Below, piece after piece: positions 11,083-22,992 of a stretch of 64,000 bases of DNA. The notes under the pieces were generated by a model. The model saw only the letters and a program-made list of their open reading frames with translations, was not told the DNA's origin and made no database searches. The translations under genes were made by a program, and so were the position numbers. Each line of letters begins with the position of its first letter. The stretch's first letter is position 1. Source of the stretch: Molanna angustata (Eukaryota > Arthropoda > Insecta > Trichoptera > Molannidae); assembly GCA_963576475.1 (NCBI GenBank), contig OY754970.1, forward strand, positions 29,858,280-29,922,279. The letters run 5' to 3'.

Positions 11083-12189
11083 TTAAATAATGCGATTAAA
11101 CGAAAACATTACCTGTCATCTTTTTGCGTATTATTATGACATATTGAAAGCAATGTTGTCAGTATTCAAAATGGATATTCCGCAGATTATTGTGGTTAAA
11201 ATTTATTCTGAATGTTTAAAATTCCTTTCCAAAATACAATTAAAATGATTAGTTTGTACTTTTTCGCATCAATTTATTTTTTATTTTAAATAAAAATTAC
11301 CAACGCGAAAATTGATTAAGGAAAAATTATTTCACTGGCAATCCGTTGAAGGACGAAAAAAGATGGCGTACAGGAATTATATTATAGATTATGTATAAAT
11401 TTATTAATTTTGATATAATATTAATGAAAAGTATTAGTGTATTTATGTAGTGAAGAATTTATAATATTGGCCGAACCCGCTCATTTGTTTGTAAAATTTT
11501 TACATTATACTTAATTTATTTACTTTCTGATAAATATTTAAAAAAAACTGTAAAAAACAGTTCAAAGAAATTCAAAATGTTTAGCAAAAACTATGAATAT
11601 CTAGTTAGGTGTACAAAATAAAATATCAATGGATAAGTTTAAACAAATGTTAAGTACCTAAACTTTTGCCTAAACGCTAAGTTAAATTGGTATATCTTAA
11701 ATTTAATTTAGTGTTCGACAGTTCGACTATCCAAAAACGAAAAAAAATATTGTAATATGTACCTACGTAGAATAAGGGCTTAATTTCAAGGTCTTAGTTT
11801 GATGGTCTACTGAGTCCTACTTCAAGATATTATATAACGAATTACGATATGTACCAATTATGACATAAGAAACACTATCGACCATTGAAATGTGGTATTT
11901 GAGAAGAAAGTTATTACGTAACATAAAACTTACGCACCTTTTATGTATATACGATCTGTACCAATATATTATATGTATGTAGGAATGTTAAAACGATAAC
12001 CAAATAAGTACATAAACTTAATGACACTTTGCACCTTTTCGTATACAAAGTACCAAGTTCCAAAGAAAACTACTGTAGAAAAACATACCATTTTATATGA
12101 TAGACGCGAAACAGTAGTTAGTAACAAATAGAGCAGTATCTACTACCATTATATACTAACATTGTGTTGAAATAAGTACTATGTATTCA

Positions 12190-12390
12190 TCACCTAAGAA
12201 AGGAACAAGTAGAAGAAGCTAGAGGTCTGTATTCAGCAGGCGAGAGAAGAAAGATACTTTATTCTTATTAAAAATAATCCAAATACAGCAGTATCTACAT
12301 ATTATATAATGATTCGATTATGGAAGAGGCCTATATCCAATATGGAGAGAAGAAGCCTTTGGAAGAAGAAAATGCTTCAAAGTAGATTTA
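12190..12390 (+). pseudogene. Possible LINE 3'-end remnant
   Basis: Purine-rich words such as GGAAGAGGCCTATATCC near 12320 resemble the GGAGGAGGCCT-type ends of insect LINEs. There is no frame and no tail. Weak call. Confidence 0.25.
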
Positions 12391-12439
12391 ACACTTAAAT
12401 TTTTTTCAACCTTCACAATACATGAAACATAGAATACAT

Positions 12440-12925
12440 TTTTAATTGACTTCCAAAAACCGAGGAGTTTATCACTTCGACGTGATTTTTTTTATGTATC
12501 TTCCGCGTTTACTTTATACCAAGTTGTCCGATTTCGATGATTATATTTTTTTAGATTACCATTAGGTTGGTCCCATTTCAATTTGGTCAAGATCTCATCA
12601 TGGGATCCATGAGAAAACCATCAAACTCTTCCACTATTTACTTCAGCGATAATAATTCTGTATCACATATCAGATTTGAATCATTCCTTTTATAATAAGT
12701 AGGGAGTGGAACTCGCGAAAAAAAATCAAACTCTTCATTTTGCAAATTCGTCTGCAATTAATAATAATTCTTTCCCACGTCGTCCGAATTCAATGATTCT
12801 TTTTTCAATAGAAAGGCATAAGTACTGGGGTGGTTCTATTTGAACTAAGTCAAGAGATTAGAGATTTGATGATGGGAATCATGAGAAATCATGAAACTCG
12901 TCAATTTACAAAGGATTTGTATATT
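12440..12925 (+). repeat. Widespread dispersed repeat, diverged internal units
   Basis: Starts with GACTTCCAAAAACCGAGGAG followed by a T-run, a pattern I associate with a repeat common in moths. Two related blocks, GGTCAAGATCTCATCATGGG near 12588 and AAGTCAAGAGATTAG plus GATGATGGGAATCATGAG near 12846, suggest internal units of about 260 bp. No coding. Confidence 0.5.
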
Positions 12926-12959
12926 GTTGTATAGACGAGTCGAACGAAAGAAAATATTA

Positions 12960-13065
12960 CTACATACCATAGTATGCATACCATCACGCACTATCCTTCT
13001 TGGGGTAGACTGAGACATTTTCTTCCACATTTTCTATCTTGACATACATTCATTTCGATGACATT
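12960..13065 (-). pseudogene. L-A LINE 3'-end remnant
   Basis: The minus strand encodes MNVCQDRK and then a degraded end before a CGTGATGGTATGC tail, matching the last roughly 20 codons and tail of the 9.04 and 61.7 kb copies. Several substitutions break the frame. Confidence 0.6.
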
Positions 13066-14384
13066 TTTTTTTAATATTAAAGATTATTTTAATACACCAG
13101 AGAAAGAGGCTTGGCATGGGATACCAAATAGACAACGTCGACCACGGAGACTTTTAAAACAATAATGAGAAAGCTTGAGTTCAGCCTCACAAGTGACTCG
13201 CGCCTCCTGAAACAACAGACTTTTGAGTCTAAAAAAAGAAAAATATGAATACCTATACCAGCTACAGAACCAAAGTAAATACTTGCCTATTACATCCTGG
13301 TAGGTACGTTTTAGAACTTGGTTTATCTAATGAGTTTGCTGTCTAACTTGGAGCGTTTAGCGCTTCTAAAACTATTTATAAAAGTTAACTTCTATCCGCT
13401 CATGAAAATTCTAAAGATATTCGAATAAAAAGGAATTGTATTGTATGTATATAAAAGCACCTTAATCTAAATGAATATTCTTAGCATAACATTCAGAACC
13501 TCAATATAAAACAATACTTAATTATATATGTACCTATAATGTATGTACTTGTAATTTTATGACCGAAATTGTAATTGTGTGAACTGCAGACGATATGCAA
13601 TAAAGATATCATTTCTCCGGAAACTTCAATTCAAACATTCACAGAAACAATTTAAACCAATCTAATCTTAACTCGTCGTTTAGAGGTCACCCTCTATAAA
13701 CAGTATCGTGCCAAAACGTAAAATTCATTTCTTCAAGTTATTACAATAACTCTTATAATAAATAACAAGACGGGATAATTAAAAAAACAGGGTTAAACGA
13801 AACACATTTTATAAATTTGATTTTAATATTGAATTAAAGAAAACCGTCGACCATGAGATTTTAGCACTACAATACAATACATTCAAATATATAGATTTTT
13901 AAAAAGGAATTCTAGTATATCAATCAATACTTTTTCTCAATATAAGTGACACACCTCTATTATTGAATAAAAAATGTTGCAAAATGTAGCAAATACCTGT
14001 AACTATAACCTTCGGATGAGAAGGGCATACTTATTTTTAGTTCTGCTAACGATTAAATTAAAAAATAATCCATCATTATGAGACCTGGAATTTTAAAAGA
14101 CAAATGCGAAAGTCTATTAAGTACCTAAGAATACAAGAGTATTTACTTAGTTTGATAGTATAACTCACTTTGTGTTTTCAAGAAAAACTAAAGAAGGAAT
14201 ATTAATTTTATCCCTAAATACCTGATCCTGATTTCCTCTCCTTATCGTTTCCCAACCATTTTTTTTGTTATGATGTGTATGTTTTCATTATCTTTTTTTA
14301 ATATTCATCTTCGTGTTGTGTATATTTTCTTTGATTCATTCTTTTGTTGATGTACATCCTATAATTTTGTCATGCTTTTTAATC
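13066..14384. other. AT-rich stretch without gene
   Basis: A slightly GC-richer block at 13095-13215 may be an old transposon piece. Nothing else is recognised. Confidence 0.45.
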
Positions 14385-14475
14385 TAGTTGGTTTGGAGAA
14401 ATTGCCTAGTGACAATAAGCCCGCCAGTGTGCATTATATTTCTTTATATTATGTACAAAAGATAAATAATTAATT
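14385..14475 (+). repeat. Retroposon 3' tail, copy 4
   Basis: TTGGTTTGGAGAAATTGCC then CAATAAGCCCGCCAGTGTG and an A/T tail. Closest to copy 1 at 4.27 kb. A pyrimidine-rich stretch upstream (14220-14384) resembles that before copy 2. Confidence 0.55.
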
Positions 14476-14509
14476 GCGTATTCAAAGTGAAAAAAGTTTT
14501 ACTTATTTG

Positions 14510-14577
14510 TAGTGATGAGTAAAAGTCTTGCTAGTCTTACAGTCTTGGCCTTGGTCTAACATTTGCTCATCACTACC
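14510..14577. repeat. 68-bp hairpin with short terminal inverted repeats
   Basis: Left end GTAGTGATGAGTAAA and right end TTTGCTCATCACTAC are inverted with one mismatch and enclose a 38-bp centre. Possibly a very short MITE. The flanking CTTATTTG / CTATTTG could be a target duplication but is too simple to prove. Confidence 0.55.
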
Positions 14578-16089
14578 TATTTGCAATTTCTAGAATTTTC
14601 TAGAACCTCGAAGTTGATTTAAGTTCAACCTTGAATTTCAAGAAAATTTTCATTGGTAATTTATTTATTAAAATAAACATCAATAGATAATAGGAATACA
14701 CATATAGCAGATAGACAGTTACAATCAGTTAATGCTGTTTAATGATAACATTCCTTTTTAACAAATTCATCTCTGAATTAGACAACGAATCTGAATTTAG
14801 TCAAATAGCCCATTATAAAAATAAAACCTATTATTTTTCCTAAATTCTTAGAAACATTCTGTTTCATCTGTATTATTCCTACCTACAATGAGTTCTAATG
14901 TGAAATATTATCTATGGTCTGAATAGCAACAACTCGAACTCGAAGTTAATTAAACCAAATTTAATGGAAGGTCACTAAAATTTAAAATTTAGGTTAATAA
15001 TTCGTTAAACATATACCTTATCTTAATACGCCATCAATATTTGACATACTCCTACTGGAGTTTATCCTCGAGAACATACAACGAATTGCCTGCATTTCAG
15101 ACAGTAAAATGGGTAGGTACCTATCTATGTTCAGTACATGTACAATGTAAGTTCTTGCGTTTAAAAAAAGTCCGCAGTGTACCTATAGCAGATAATATGA
15201 ATTTGTAGTCGAATAAAATAGGTATTTGGATTGATCAATTTTACCATATTTTAATTTTAACTTTGTTTACACCCGCCCAATCTACCTATTAAAAAAATTA
15301 AAAATAGGTGTTTTCAATAACACACAATTAGGGGCAAATATCTTGAGAATTCCACGTGGGCTGGGTAAAGCGCAAATTTATATTCTTTTGTTTGGTTGGT
15401 ACATGTGCGAAAACGTCCCCCTCCACGCCGATAATTTTAAGTTATTTGCCGGAAACTATAATACTATTGGAACATGATGAATTATAAATGAATATTATGA
15501 ATGAAGCGTATTGCAAAAAAAATACTTTGCAATAACTAAAATACAATATCTATTGGTGGCTGTGCCTTATTAAAAAAAAAAATACAATATTATATTTTAA
15601 AAAAAGAATATTGTTTTATTAAAAATATATATAAGCATTAATCTATACAAACAATTTCATCTGTGATCATGATTGTTCGTTAATAAAGTATGTGGAAAGA
15701 AAAAAATTCATAAATAAAAAAAATTGATTTATTATATTATTTTTTTTATAATAATAATATTAATTTATATAACATTATATAGGTATATTTTTAATTTTAT
15801 TGTATCTACACATCTAGCGGAATTTTCCACAAACTTTATTACAATATACGCATTTATCGGCGGTATCAACTAGTTATATAAATGAATTGGCAAAATATTC
15901 ACAGATGTCGCAATAAACTAACATAAAAATTATATTATTATATGCGATTTAAAATTATATTATTATATTGTGCGACCGATTTGACTTTCTATTTATGGAT
16001 ACTTTTATTTGTTATCTTAATAATGTTTAAAAAAGAAACGTAAATTTGATTAAACTTATTTCTTATTAATCATTTTCTTCGCTTTATTT
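14578..16089. other. AT-rich stretch without gene
   Basis: No coding or RNA gene is recognised. A TATATTATTATAT word is duplicated at about 15930 and 15955. Confidence 0.5.
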
Positions 16090-16209
16090 GCCAACGACCA
16101 TACCACGTTGAAAGCACCGGTTCTCGTCCGATCACCGAAGTTAAGCAACATTGGGCGCGGTCAGTACTTGGATGGGTGACCGCTTGGGAACACCGCGTGT
16201 CGTTGGCTT
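16090..16209 (+). rRNA. 5S ribosomal RNA, copy 1
   Basis: A complete 120-nt 5S gene. Helix I pairs GCCAACGAC at the start with GTCGTTGGC at the end. The internal Pol III control region (box A-like AAGTTAAGCAACATTGGGC, box C-like TACTTGGATGGGTGACCGC) is intact. A T-run beginning at 16211 serves as terminator. By eye it equals copy 3 and differs from copy 2 only at one helix I base pair. It lies alone in AT-rich DNA rather than in a tandem array. Confidence 0.97.
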
Positions 16210-16424
16210 CTTTTTTGTTTTTTTTTTTTTTATAAAATCACAAATTGTTTGTTTTTAAAACATTTCAATATGCATCCATTATGCATCATAGTGGGTTGCC
16301 TAGTATTTCAAAAAAAATATGCATTATAATATAAATGTTTATGTTAGTACATCATTTTTTCATAAAAACAAATTTTCTTAAAAAAATATTAACAAATAAT
16401 CTCATTATTCAAGTGTATTGTCTT

Positions 16425-17790
16425 CTTCTTCTGCTTTAGTTAGGACTGTGTCCTGTTATTCTCGGAGCCTGCTCTTGTGAAGTGGACGTCCAGCTATCCT
16501 TCCATCGTTTGGGTGGTCTTCGAGGGGGTCTGCCATTTGTTATTTCCTCATCCGCTGCCATCCTCACCACCCGCTCTCCCCACATGATCTCTCCAGAATC
16601 GTCTTCGTGTTCTTCCCCATCTCAAAACATCTTCGACATCACAGATTCTTCTTCTCCGAGTTCCTTACTCTGTCACGAAGTGTTACGCCTGCGATGGGTC
16701 GTAGAGTCTTCATCTCTGTGGTTCTTAGGAGGTTTTTTGTTCTGGCGGTGTCAGCTCATGTTTCTATGCCATTTGTCATGATCGGCCTTACACAGGTCTT
16801 ATAGATCCTTACCTTACTCTCCTTCAGCATGTCTCTGTTTCTCCATACAGCATTTTTCAAGCATCCAGCCACGACGGCGGCCTTATTCGCTTGCTCTCTT
16901 ACTTCGTCAAAGAGGTTATTGCTGCTGGACACTTCGACACCCAAGTATCGCATAAATCGCATCACTTGTTCTATGGTTTTATTTTCGATTGCAAGTTTGC
17001 ATCGTACTGGATGCCTTGAGGTGACCATGCTTTTTGTTTTGTCTACTGAGATTTTCATGTTAAATCGTTGAGAGGATAAATGGAATCTATACAGCAGTCT
17101 CTGAAGATCATCTTCGGAATTAGCAATTAGGACAGCGTCATCTGCATAGCATATTATATCAATGTTTTTATCTCCCATAGTATAACCCAGCCCCAATGTT
17201 TTGACATCTACAATTATTTCATCCATAATGACATTAAACAAAAAAGGGCAGAAACTATCCCCCTGCCTGATGCCGACTGCGGCTGGGATTTCCTTCGAGA
17301 GATCATTTCCCACCTTTATATGCATTTTATTGTAACTATTTAAATTGCTGATTGCTTTAATAATTGAATATGGTGCTTTCTTCTCCTTCAGGATTTCTAG
17401 AACATCCACCAAGAGCACCTTATCGAAAGCTTTAGTAAGATCAACAAAACACATAGGTATAGGCCGGTTTATTGTATTCTATAGACTTTTCCTTTAATTG
17501 TCTCACTACAAATATTGCATCAGTGGTAGATCGATTCCTTCTAAATCCTTGTTGTTCGTCCCTATTTTGTATACTTTCTTCTAATTTCATACGCAGTAAG
17601 CTAATATATAATTTTTGGGTAGCGCTCAAAAGAGATATTCCTCTATAGTTTTCCGGGTTTGCTTTCGCGCCTTTTTTAAAAATTGGGATAGTTATGCTTA
17701 ATTTCCATTCCTTGGGTATTACAGCTTCTTTTAATATTTTATTGAATAGTATTGAACTGTATTGAAAAACATTAATTTGTTTATGCAAAC
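16425..17790 (-). pseudogene. RTE-like LINE reverse transcriptase, frameshifted, GAA-repeat tail
   Basis: The minus strand encodes a near-complete reverse transcriptase. Frame one (17441-17788) runs WKLSITIPIFKKGAK, YRGISLLSATQKLY, QQGFRRNRSTTDAIF. A one-base change near 17460 moves to the frame of 16756-17454: FVDLTKAFDKV, GIRQGDSFCPFLFNVIMDEI, catalytic CYADDAVLIANSEDDLQ, then RYLGVEVSS. An in-frame TGA at 16756-16758 and later stops break the C-terminal part (ADTARTKNLLRTTEMK, LRDRVRN, WRDHVGR). The 3' end is a CAGAAGAAGAAGACA tail near 16425. The endonuclease is missing. Dead copy. Similar 3' ends occur at 54.6 and 61.3 kb. Confidence 0.88.
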
Positions 17791-17979
17791 CTTGATATTA
17801 AACATTTATTCACCATAATGAGGAATATTTGGTTTGTTGGGGAACAAAAAATTCTTACATTTATTGAAAGGTTTATTTTTTGGGACAGTGATTAGATTGA
17901 TTTATGGATGACTCGATGGATCAATCGGTAGCAACCTGACCAATAATATATATAATCTTTAGAAATAAAATAAACAATA

Positions 17980-18397
17980 TTTTATTTTTATTTTTTATTT
18001 TATTTTATTTTCGGGAAATTTACATTATAATAACATTTTTTATATAGATGCATTAGTATAAGACTAAAACCAATAACAAATTTCCACATTATTAACAATA
18101 AATTTTGACTGCTGTGCTTACATACTTAAAGCTACATATGAAAAACATTTATATGTGAATGATAGTGCATGAGTGTATGTATGTGTGTACATATGAGTGT
18201 AAGGGTGTGTATATGTGTGTGAGTATGTCTATATAAGTGAAAGAGAGAATGTATAGGTACCTGCAAGTTCATATAGTTTACTCCATTCAATCTTGATATT
18301 TCAATCATCCAGTGAAATTCAATCATTATTACTTGAACTGATGGCTGTAGAAAATGAGTTGGGTCCTAAAAGAAAAATATCGACATCCAGATTATGA
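17980..18397 (-). repeat. Retroposon 3' region R3, copy 1
   Basis: About 390 bp shared with 27529-27909 in opposite orientation. On the minus strand it runs from a block containing GGATGTCGATATTTTTC, through a CA/TA-rich tract, to CCCGAAAATAAAATAAAAT, an A-rich tail. The tail marks it as a retroposon 3' end (LINE 3' UTR or SINE). No open frame. Confidence 0.7.
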
Positions 18398-18544
18398 AAT
18401 AAAATAAATAATATTTTCTGCTACACATATATCTCGTACGCGTATCGTTGAAATGAAATACAGAACAGTGTTTCTTACAGATTTCCTAAGAATCATTATG
18501 ACATGCTATTTTTGTATTTAATCTCTTTGATCAGAATCTTAATA

Positions 18545-19774
18545 TTAGGTCCTTACATATGAAATTGGCGTTTTGTATGAGAGGAACATAGAGTCGATTT
18601 TTTTTTTAATATAATATATTTATTTAATCAAAGTATGACCATTGCAATCTATTGACTTTTGTCATCCCACAGATAGTTCATCGATCCCTTTACTAAAAAA
18701 ACCATTCGGACGGGAATCAATAAAATCTTTCAAGGCGGTTTGGACTACCCCACCGGAGTTTAATTTTTTCCCTTGCAAGAAGTTATCCAAATTACGAAAA
18801 AAATGGTAATCTGTTGGGGCAAGGTCCGGAGTAGCCGTCTGTTGTGCAGTGTGTGGTCTAACGTTATCATGAAGCAGCAGTGGCCTAGAGCGATTAACAA
18901 GCCTCGGTTGTTTAGCAGCTAGCTTTTCCGTCATGGTTTGCAATTGCTGACAATAGACATCTACCGTAATCGTCTAGCCAGATTTAAGAAAGCTGTAGTG
19001 AACGACACCAGCACTAGTCCACCAAACGCTCACAAGTAACTTTTTTTGAGTCAATTTTCGCTTGGGGCATGGTTTGGCTGGTTCGGCAGGGTTCAGCCAT
19101 TGCGATGAGCACTTATCGTACAGGATCCACTTTTCATCACATGTAATGATTCGTTTTAAAATCCCTTCATTATTGTGCCGGTTGAGTAATGCAACGCAGC
19201 AGTCAACGCGCGTTTGTTGATTTGCTTCACTAAATTCGTGAGATACCCACCTTTCAAGCTTTTTCACCTTCCCAATTTGCTTCAAGTGGATTAAAACAGT
19301 TTTATCACTAATACCGCAGCCTGCAGCTAACTCGGACGTGGTTTGCAATGGATCCGCTTCCACAATAGCCTTCAATTCTTCGTTATCAACTTTGGTCTCC
19401 GGTCGTCCACGGGGCTTGTTCTGCAGGTCGAAATTTCCAGAACGAAAACGTTAGAACCAAAAACGCATTGTGTATTCTTTTGCGGCACCGTCGCCATATA
19501 CATCATTAATCATTCGAGCCATTTCTGCAGCACTAGTGCCACGGTGGAACTCGTATTCGTAAATAACGCGATATTTCAAGTTTTCTATTTTGTAAACTGA
19601 GTGCCGCAAAGAAAAAAAAACAATCGAGGAAAAAACAAATGAATTATAATTTTCGAAACACAAATACATGAGTAAATAGCTGTATAAATTTGAATTTGGA
19701 ATTCCTAACCAAAGAGAAGATATTTGAGATCAAAGTTGCCAGTACGGCAAAACGCCAATTTCATATGTAAGGAA
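18545..19774 (-). mobile_element. mariner-family transposon 1
   Basis: An element of about 1.23 kb bounded by inverted repeats sharing CCTTACATATGAAATTGGCG and flanked by TA on both sides (18543-18544, 19775-19776), the mariner target site. The left repeat has about 4 extra bases before the shared block. The single gene inside is a broken transposase (next entry). Terminal sequences and protein resemble the mariner group that includes human Hsmar1-type elements (recognised from memory). Confidence 0.88.
18620..19610 (-). pseudogene. mariner transposase, dead
   Basis: The DDD transposase would cut and paste its own element at TA sites. In order: an N-terminal helix-turn-helix (YEYEFHRGTSAAEMARMIND), a basic linker GRPETKVDNEELKAI, a second helix-turn-helix ending KTVLIHLKQIGKVKKLERWV, the first catalytic Asp in ITCDEKWILYD, the WVSHEFSE motif, the second Asp in LLLHDNVRPHTAQ and the third in DLAPTDYHFF. 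Damage: premature stops at 19451-19453, 18974-18976 and 18662-18664 (TGA where Trp is expected), and an in-frame loss of roughly 20 codons between HTAQQT and PDLAP that destroys the D,D34D spacing. No clear start codon remains. Confidence 0.9.
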
Positions 19775-19984
19775 TACTTGGCGTTTACTGTTGATAAAAA
19801 TAAATGAACATTTTTTACGTCACTTTTTTTTTCTCTCCCTCCTTTATTTTTAACAGATGAATATGTTTAAGGTAACCCTCGTGCCACCTCTTTCCGTGTA
19901 CCAATCCCCGGGCTTTATAGTCAGTTTATGCCAGCTCTCTATATTATAATCCTTACTACGTGGTCATACACATTCCTTATTATC

Positions 19985-20066
19985 ACCAATATCTTGAACC
20001 AGGTTTCCGGGTGTCTTTTTGCTTCGTTCGCCCCCTTTTAGGCGAAATGGTTCAAGATATTTGGCG
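19985..20066. repeat. Inverted repeat with 45-bp loop
   Basis: CCAATATCTTGAACCA (about 19987) and TGGTTCAAGATATTTGG (about 20048) are inverted copies with one mismatch, separated by a GC-richer loop. Function unknown. Confidence 0.6.
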
Positions 20067-20835
20067 AAAACTATAGCAACGGGTTTAAATATGTGTCCAT
20101 TAGCCTCAACCTATACCGTTATTGAATTGTGTGTACATATTGTAAACAATTTACTTGATACGCTAAACCGTAGAAAAATCAATATTTTCCCCTGTTCTGG
20201 GTGAGTATGAAAATAATGATGGTTTGGGTAGGGTCAAAGCTCTGGCCAATTTCTTTGCCCACCACATATATAATTCATTGCGCAGTTAAAAAATACGCTA
20301 CAAACCAATCCATCGATTGTCGGCCATTTAATATCTACATAATGTACACCATCTATCAATAATGAATGGAATGTCTGTGAACACAATGTGTTTTTTAGAA
20401 TGTCATTTGAATATTATTTATACATCGAGTTAATATCCTATCTTAATTATTGTTTGATCGCTAAATTATCACCCATTTATATCATTTCTTCGCGCCAGCA
20501 ATACCTTAAGGTTTTGAAATTCCAGAATCTAATGAAAAGTCTGGTTTAGAATCTTTTGAAGATGGAAAGCAAATGTTCCACACTTAAATTGAAGAAATCG
20601 GGAAAGATTACCAGGATGTAGGTACCTTAAAAAATCTTGATCAAAGAAAGTTGAAACCATAGAATTGTGGTTAAATAAATAAAGAGGCTTGAGTACAAAT
20701 TAAATTTGAAAATTGATTCAAAGTAAAAAAAAACCATAAACGTACTTCACTCATGCTTACAAAACTTGACGTATAACTAAAGGAAGCTAAAAAGGTCAAA
20801 ACATTTTGACTAAAGAATTTCGAGATACGGGTTGA

Positions 20836-22137
20836 TACTATGTAGGCATGCCTTTTAAGTTCTGTCGTTTACATATTTACCGGCAGCTTTGAATTTGGAA
20901 CTGTTTGATATTTAAATTTGTTTGAATTAAGAATCTCAAAACAATTGAAAGTATTAGGATTAATGCTATTGTTTAGTCATTACGTCGTTTTGAATCTGTC
21001 AGGTCACGTACGTAAATGAATCTTACTAAAGAAAATGTCCGTGCAACAATTTTCTACACCTTTAAAAGAGGCCTAACACGGCTTCAGTGTTTTGAAGAGA
21101 TAACATCTGTGTTCCAAGATGAAGCTCCATCTCTGCGGCCTGATGAACGCTGGTATTAAGAATTTCAGCGTGGACATACCAGTCTTAGTGACAAATCTCG
21201 TAAAGGACGTCCAAAATCCACCTTCTCTGAAGAAAACATCATTGCTGTGAGACAACTAATTCTCAAAGATCGTCATGTGACATATCGAGAGATAGAGGCG
21301 TTATTAGGCATCTCAGGGACAACCATTCAGAAGATATTGCATATGGCATTTGGTGTGAGAAAGCTAGTTTGCCGTTGGATCCCGCATTTGCTTTCCGACG
21401 ATAATAAGGTGGCCCGCGTCAGAAGGTGTAAGAAAACTCTTCAAAGGTTCAACCGAGAAGAGTCAAATCACGTCTACGACATCATCAGTGGTGACGAATC
21501 TTGGATCTATGCCTACGATCCTGATTTAAAACAACGATCTACAGTCTGGATATTCCAAGATGTGCCAAAGCCGTCTAAAGTTGTTCGCTCTCGAAGCACT
21601 TCAAAGAAGATGGTGGCCACGTTCGATGCAAAAACCGCTCATCTTGCGACAATTGCACTTGAAGATTATAGAACGGTTAATGCTGAGTGGTATACGATAG
21701 TTTGTTTACCATAAGTCATCGTCGAACTTCGGAAATCTAACCCAAAGCGACGCATCATCCTACACCATGATAACGCAAGCTCACACAGCGCTCGTCAAAC
21801 TATTCAGTATTTGAAGCAGGAAAACGTAGAAATTCTTGACCATCCTCCATACAGTCCTGACCTAAGCCCTAACGATTTCTTTACATTTCCTAAAATTAAG
21901 AAAAATCTTCGCGGTCAAGGTTCCAGTCCAGTGAAGAAGCAGTAGACGCTTTCAAGACAGTCATATTGAACACCCCTACTTTGGAGTGGAATAAATGTTT
22001 TAATAACTGGTTCGAGCGAATGGAAAAGTGTTTTAAACTACGTGGTGAATACTTTGAAAAACAATAAAAAATACTATAAAATTATAGTAGTGTTATTTTT
22101 TTCAAACGACAAAACTTAAAAGGCATGCCTCGTAGTA
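20836..22137 (+). mobile_element. mariner-family transposon 2
   Basis: About 1.3 kb, the normal mariner length. The terminal inverted repeats share AGGCATGCCTTTTAAGTT and GTCGTTT on the left, with the inverse on the right (22107-22137); TA lies at both ends. The subfamily differs from mariner 1 in both termini and protein. It contains a transposase with three visible lesions. Confidence 0.9.
21016..22067 (+). pseudogene. mariner transposase, D,D34D, nearly intact
   Basis: Starts at ATG 21016 (MNLTKENVRATIFYTFKRG). An N-terminal helix-turn-helix is followed by GRPKSTFSEENI, a second DNA-binding region, then the catalytic core: Asp in ISGDESWIYAYDPD, Asp in ILHHDNASSHSARQ, and Asp in YSPDLSPNDFF exactly 34 residues later. 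The C-terminus runs WNKCFNNWFERMEKC to a stop at 22065-22067. Lesions: TAA at 21157-21159, TAA at 21712-21714, and a one-base deletion near 21918 that shifts frame before FQSSEEAVDAFKTV. All three catalytic residues remain, so inactivation is recent compared with mariner 1. The encoded length of about 350 residues fits the family. Confidence 0.93.
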
Positions 22138-22489
22138 TGCTATTTTGTATTGAGAAATGAAACGTATTGTTGAAGTTATAACTAAAGGTATATCGATTGT
22201 CATGGGCAAACGATCTTCAATTCTTATTTTCATTAATTATAACATTTACTATTTACTATTTCGCAACAACAACAACCATATTTACCTATGCTATTAGGAA
22301 TTCTTTCCATTTTGACTTGGATCCTGCTATTTTATCTAAACTTACCTAAATCGCTATGTATCACTTTACTATAGCAGCTTTATGATGCTGTACTTGACCC
22401 GGTAAACCGGAAAAACGCAGTGTCCCAAGCTCTATTTATTTAACCACGCAGCGTTCACCAGGAATAATATTCCTTCAACACAATCATTT

Positions 22490-22992
22490 AAAGAACTAAT
22501 AAAGCTTTAAAATGCCTTGGATATATTTTGAGAACCGTCAAAAATTTTAGATCTATTAATACATTTAAAACCCTATATACATCACTTGTTCGTAGTAATC
22601 TTGAATATAATTCAACTATATGGTCGCCGTTTTATAATGTGCACTCATTGAGGGTCGAAAGGGTTCAACATGAATTTTTAAGATTTGTAAATTATAAATT
22701 ATCCATTCCTTTAGAAAAATTAAATTATGATTTTCTAATGAGTATTTTAAATTTATCGAAATTATCAAACAGAAGAACGATTTGTGATTTAATTTGTTTA
22801 TTTAAAATAATCAACGGTATATTGGACACCCCTGACCTAGTTGAAATGATAAAATTAAGAGTACCTACAAGGTTTGCTTCACGTCAAAATGCACCTTTTC
22901 ATATAGAGAATCTTCGAAATAACTTTATCATTAACTCACCAATACATAGATTGCACCGCCTTGGAAACCAATATAGTGCTGTTGATATATTT
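22490..22992 (+). pseudogene. LINE C-terminal part, 5' half of an interrupted element
   Basis: From about 22490, with one frame change near 22525, the sequence reads KALKCLGYILRT, FKTLYTSLVRSNLEYNSTIW, RVERVQHEFLRFV, HRLGNQYSAVDIF. This is the thumb and C-terminal region of a non-LTR polyprotein. It stops making sense at about 22992, where a minus-strand LINE 3' end begins. The expected remainder (GFKRMLNAYYNF then stop) resumes at about 24378. The clade is not assigned. Confidence 0.82.

Larger units (their letters stand above)
9831..12179. other. Long AT-rich stretch without gene
   Basis: Several short open frames (for example 10404-10640 +) lack composition or motifs suggesting a protein. 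It contains the GC patch and (AT)n tract listed separately. Confidence 0.5.

Noticed and set aside
16482..17071. Open frames on the + strand rich in Ser/Leu
   Set aside because: They overlap the RTE-like reverse transcriptase on the minus strand and have no motif of their own.
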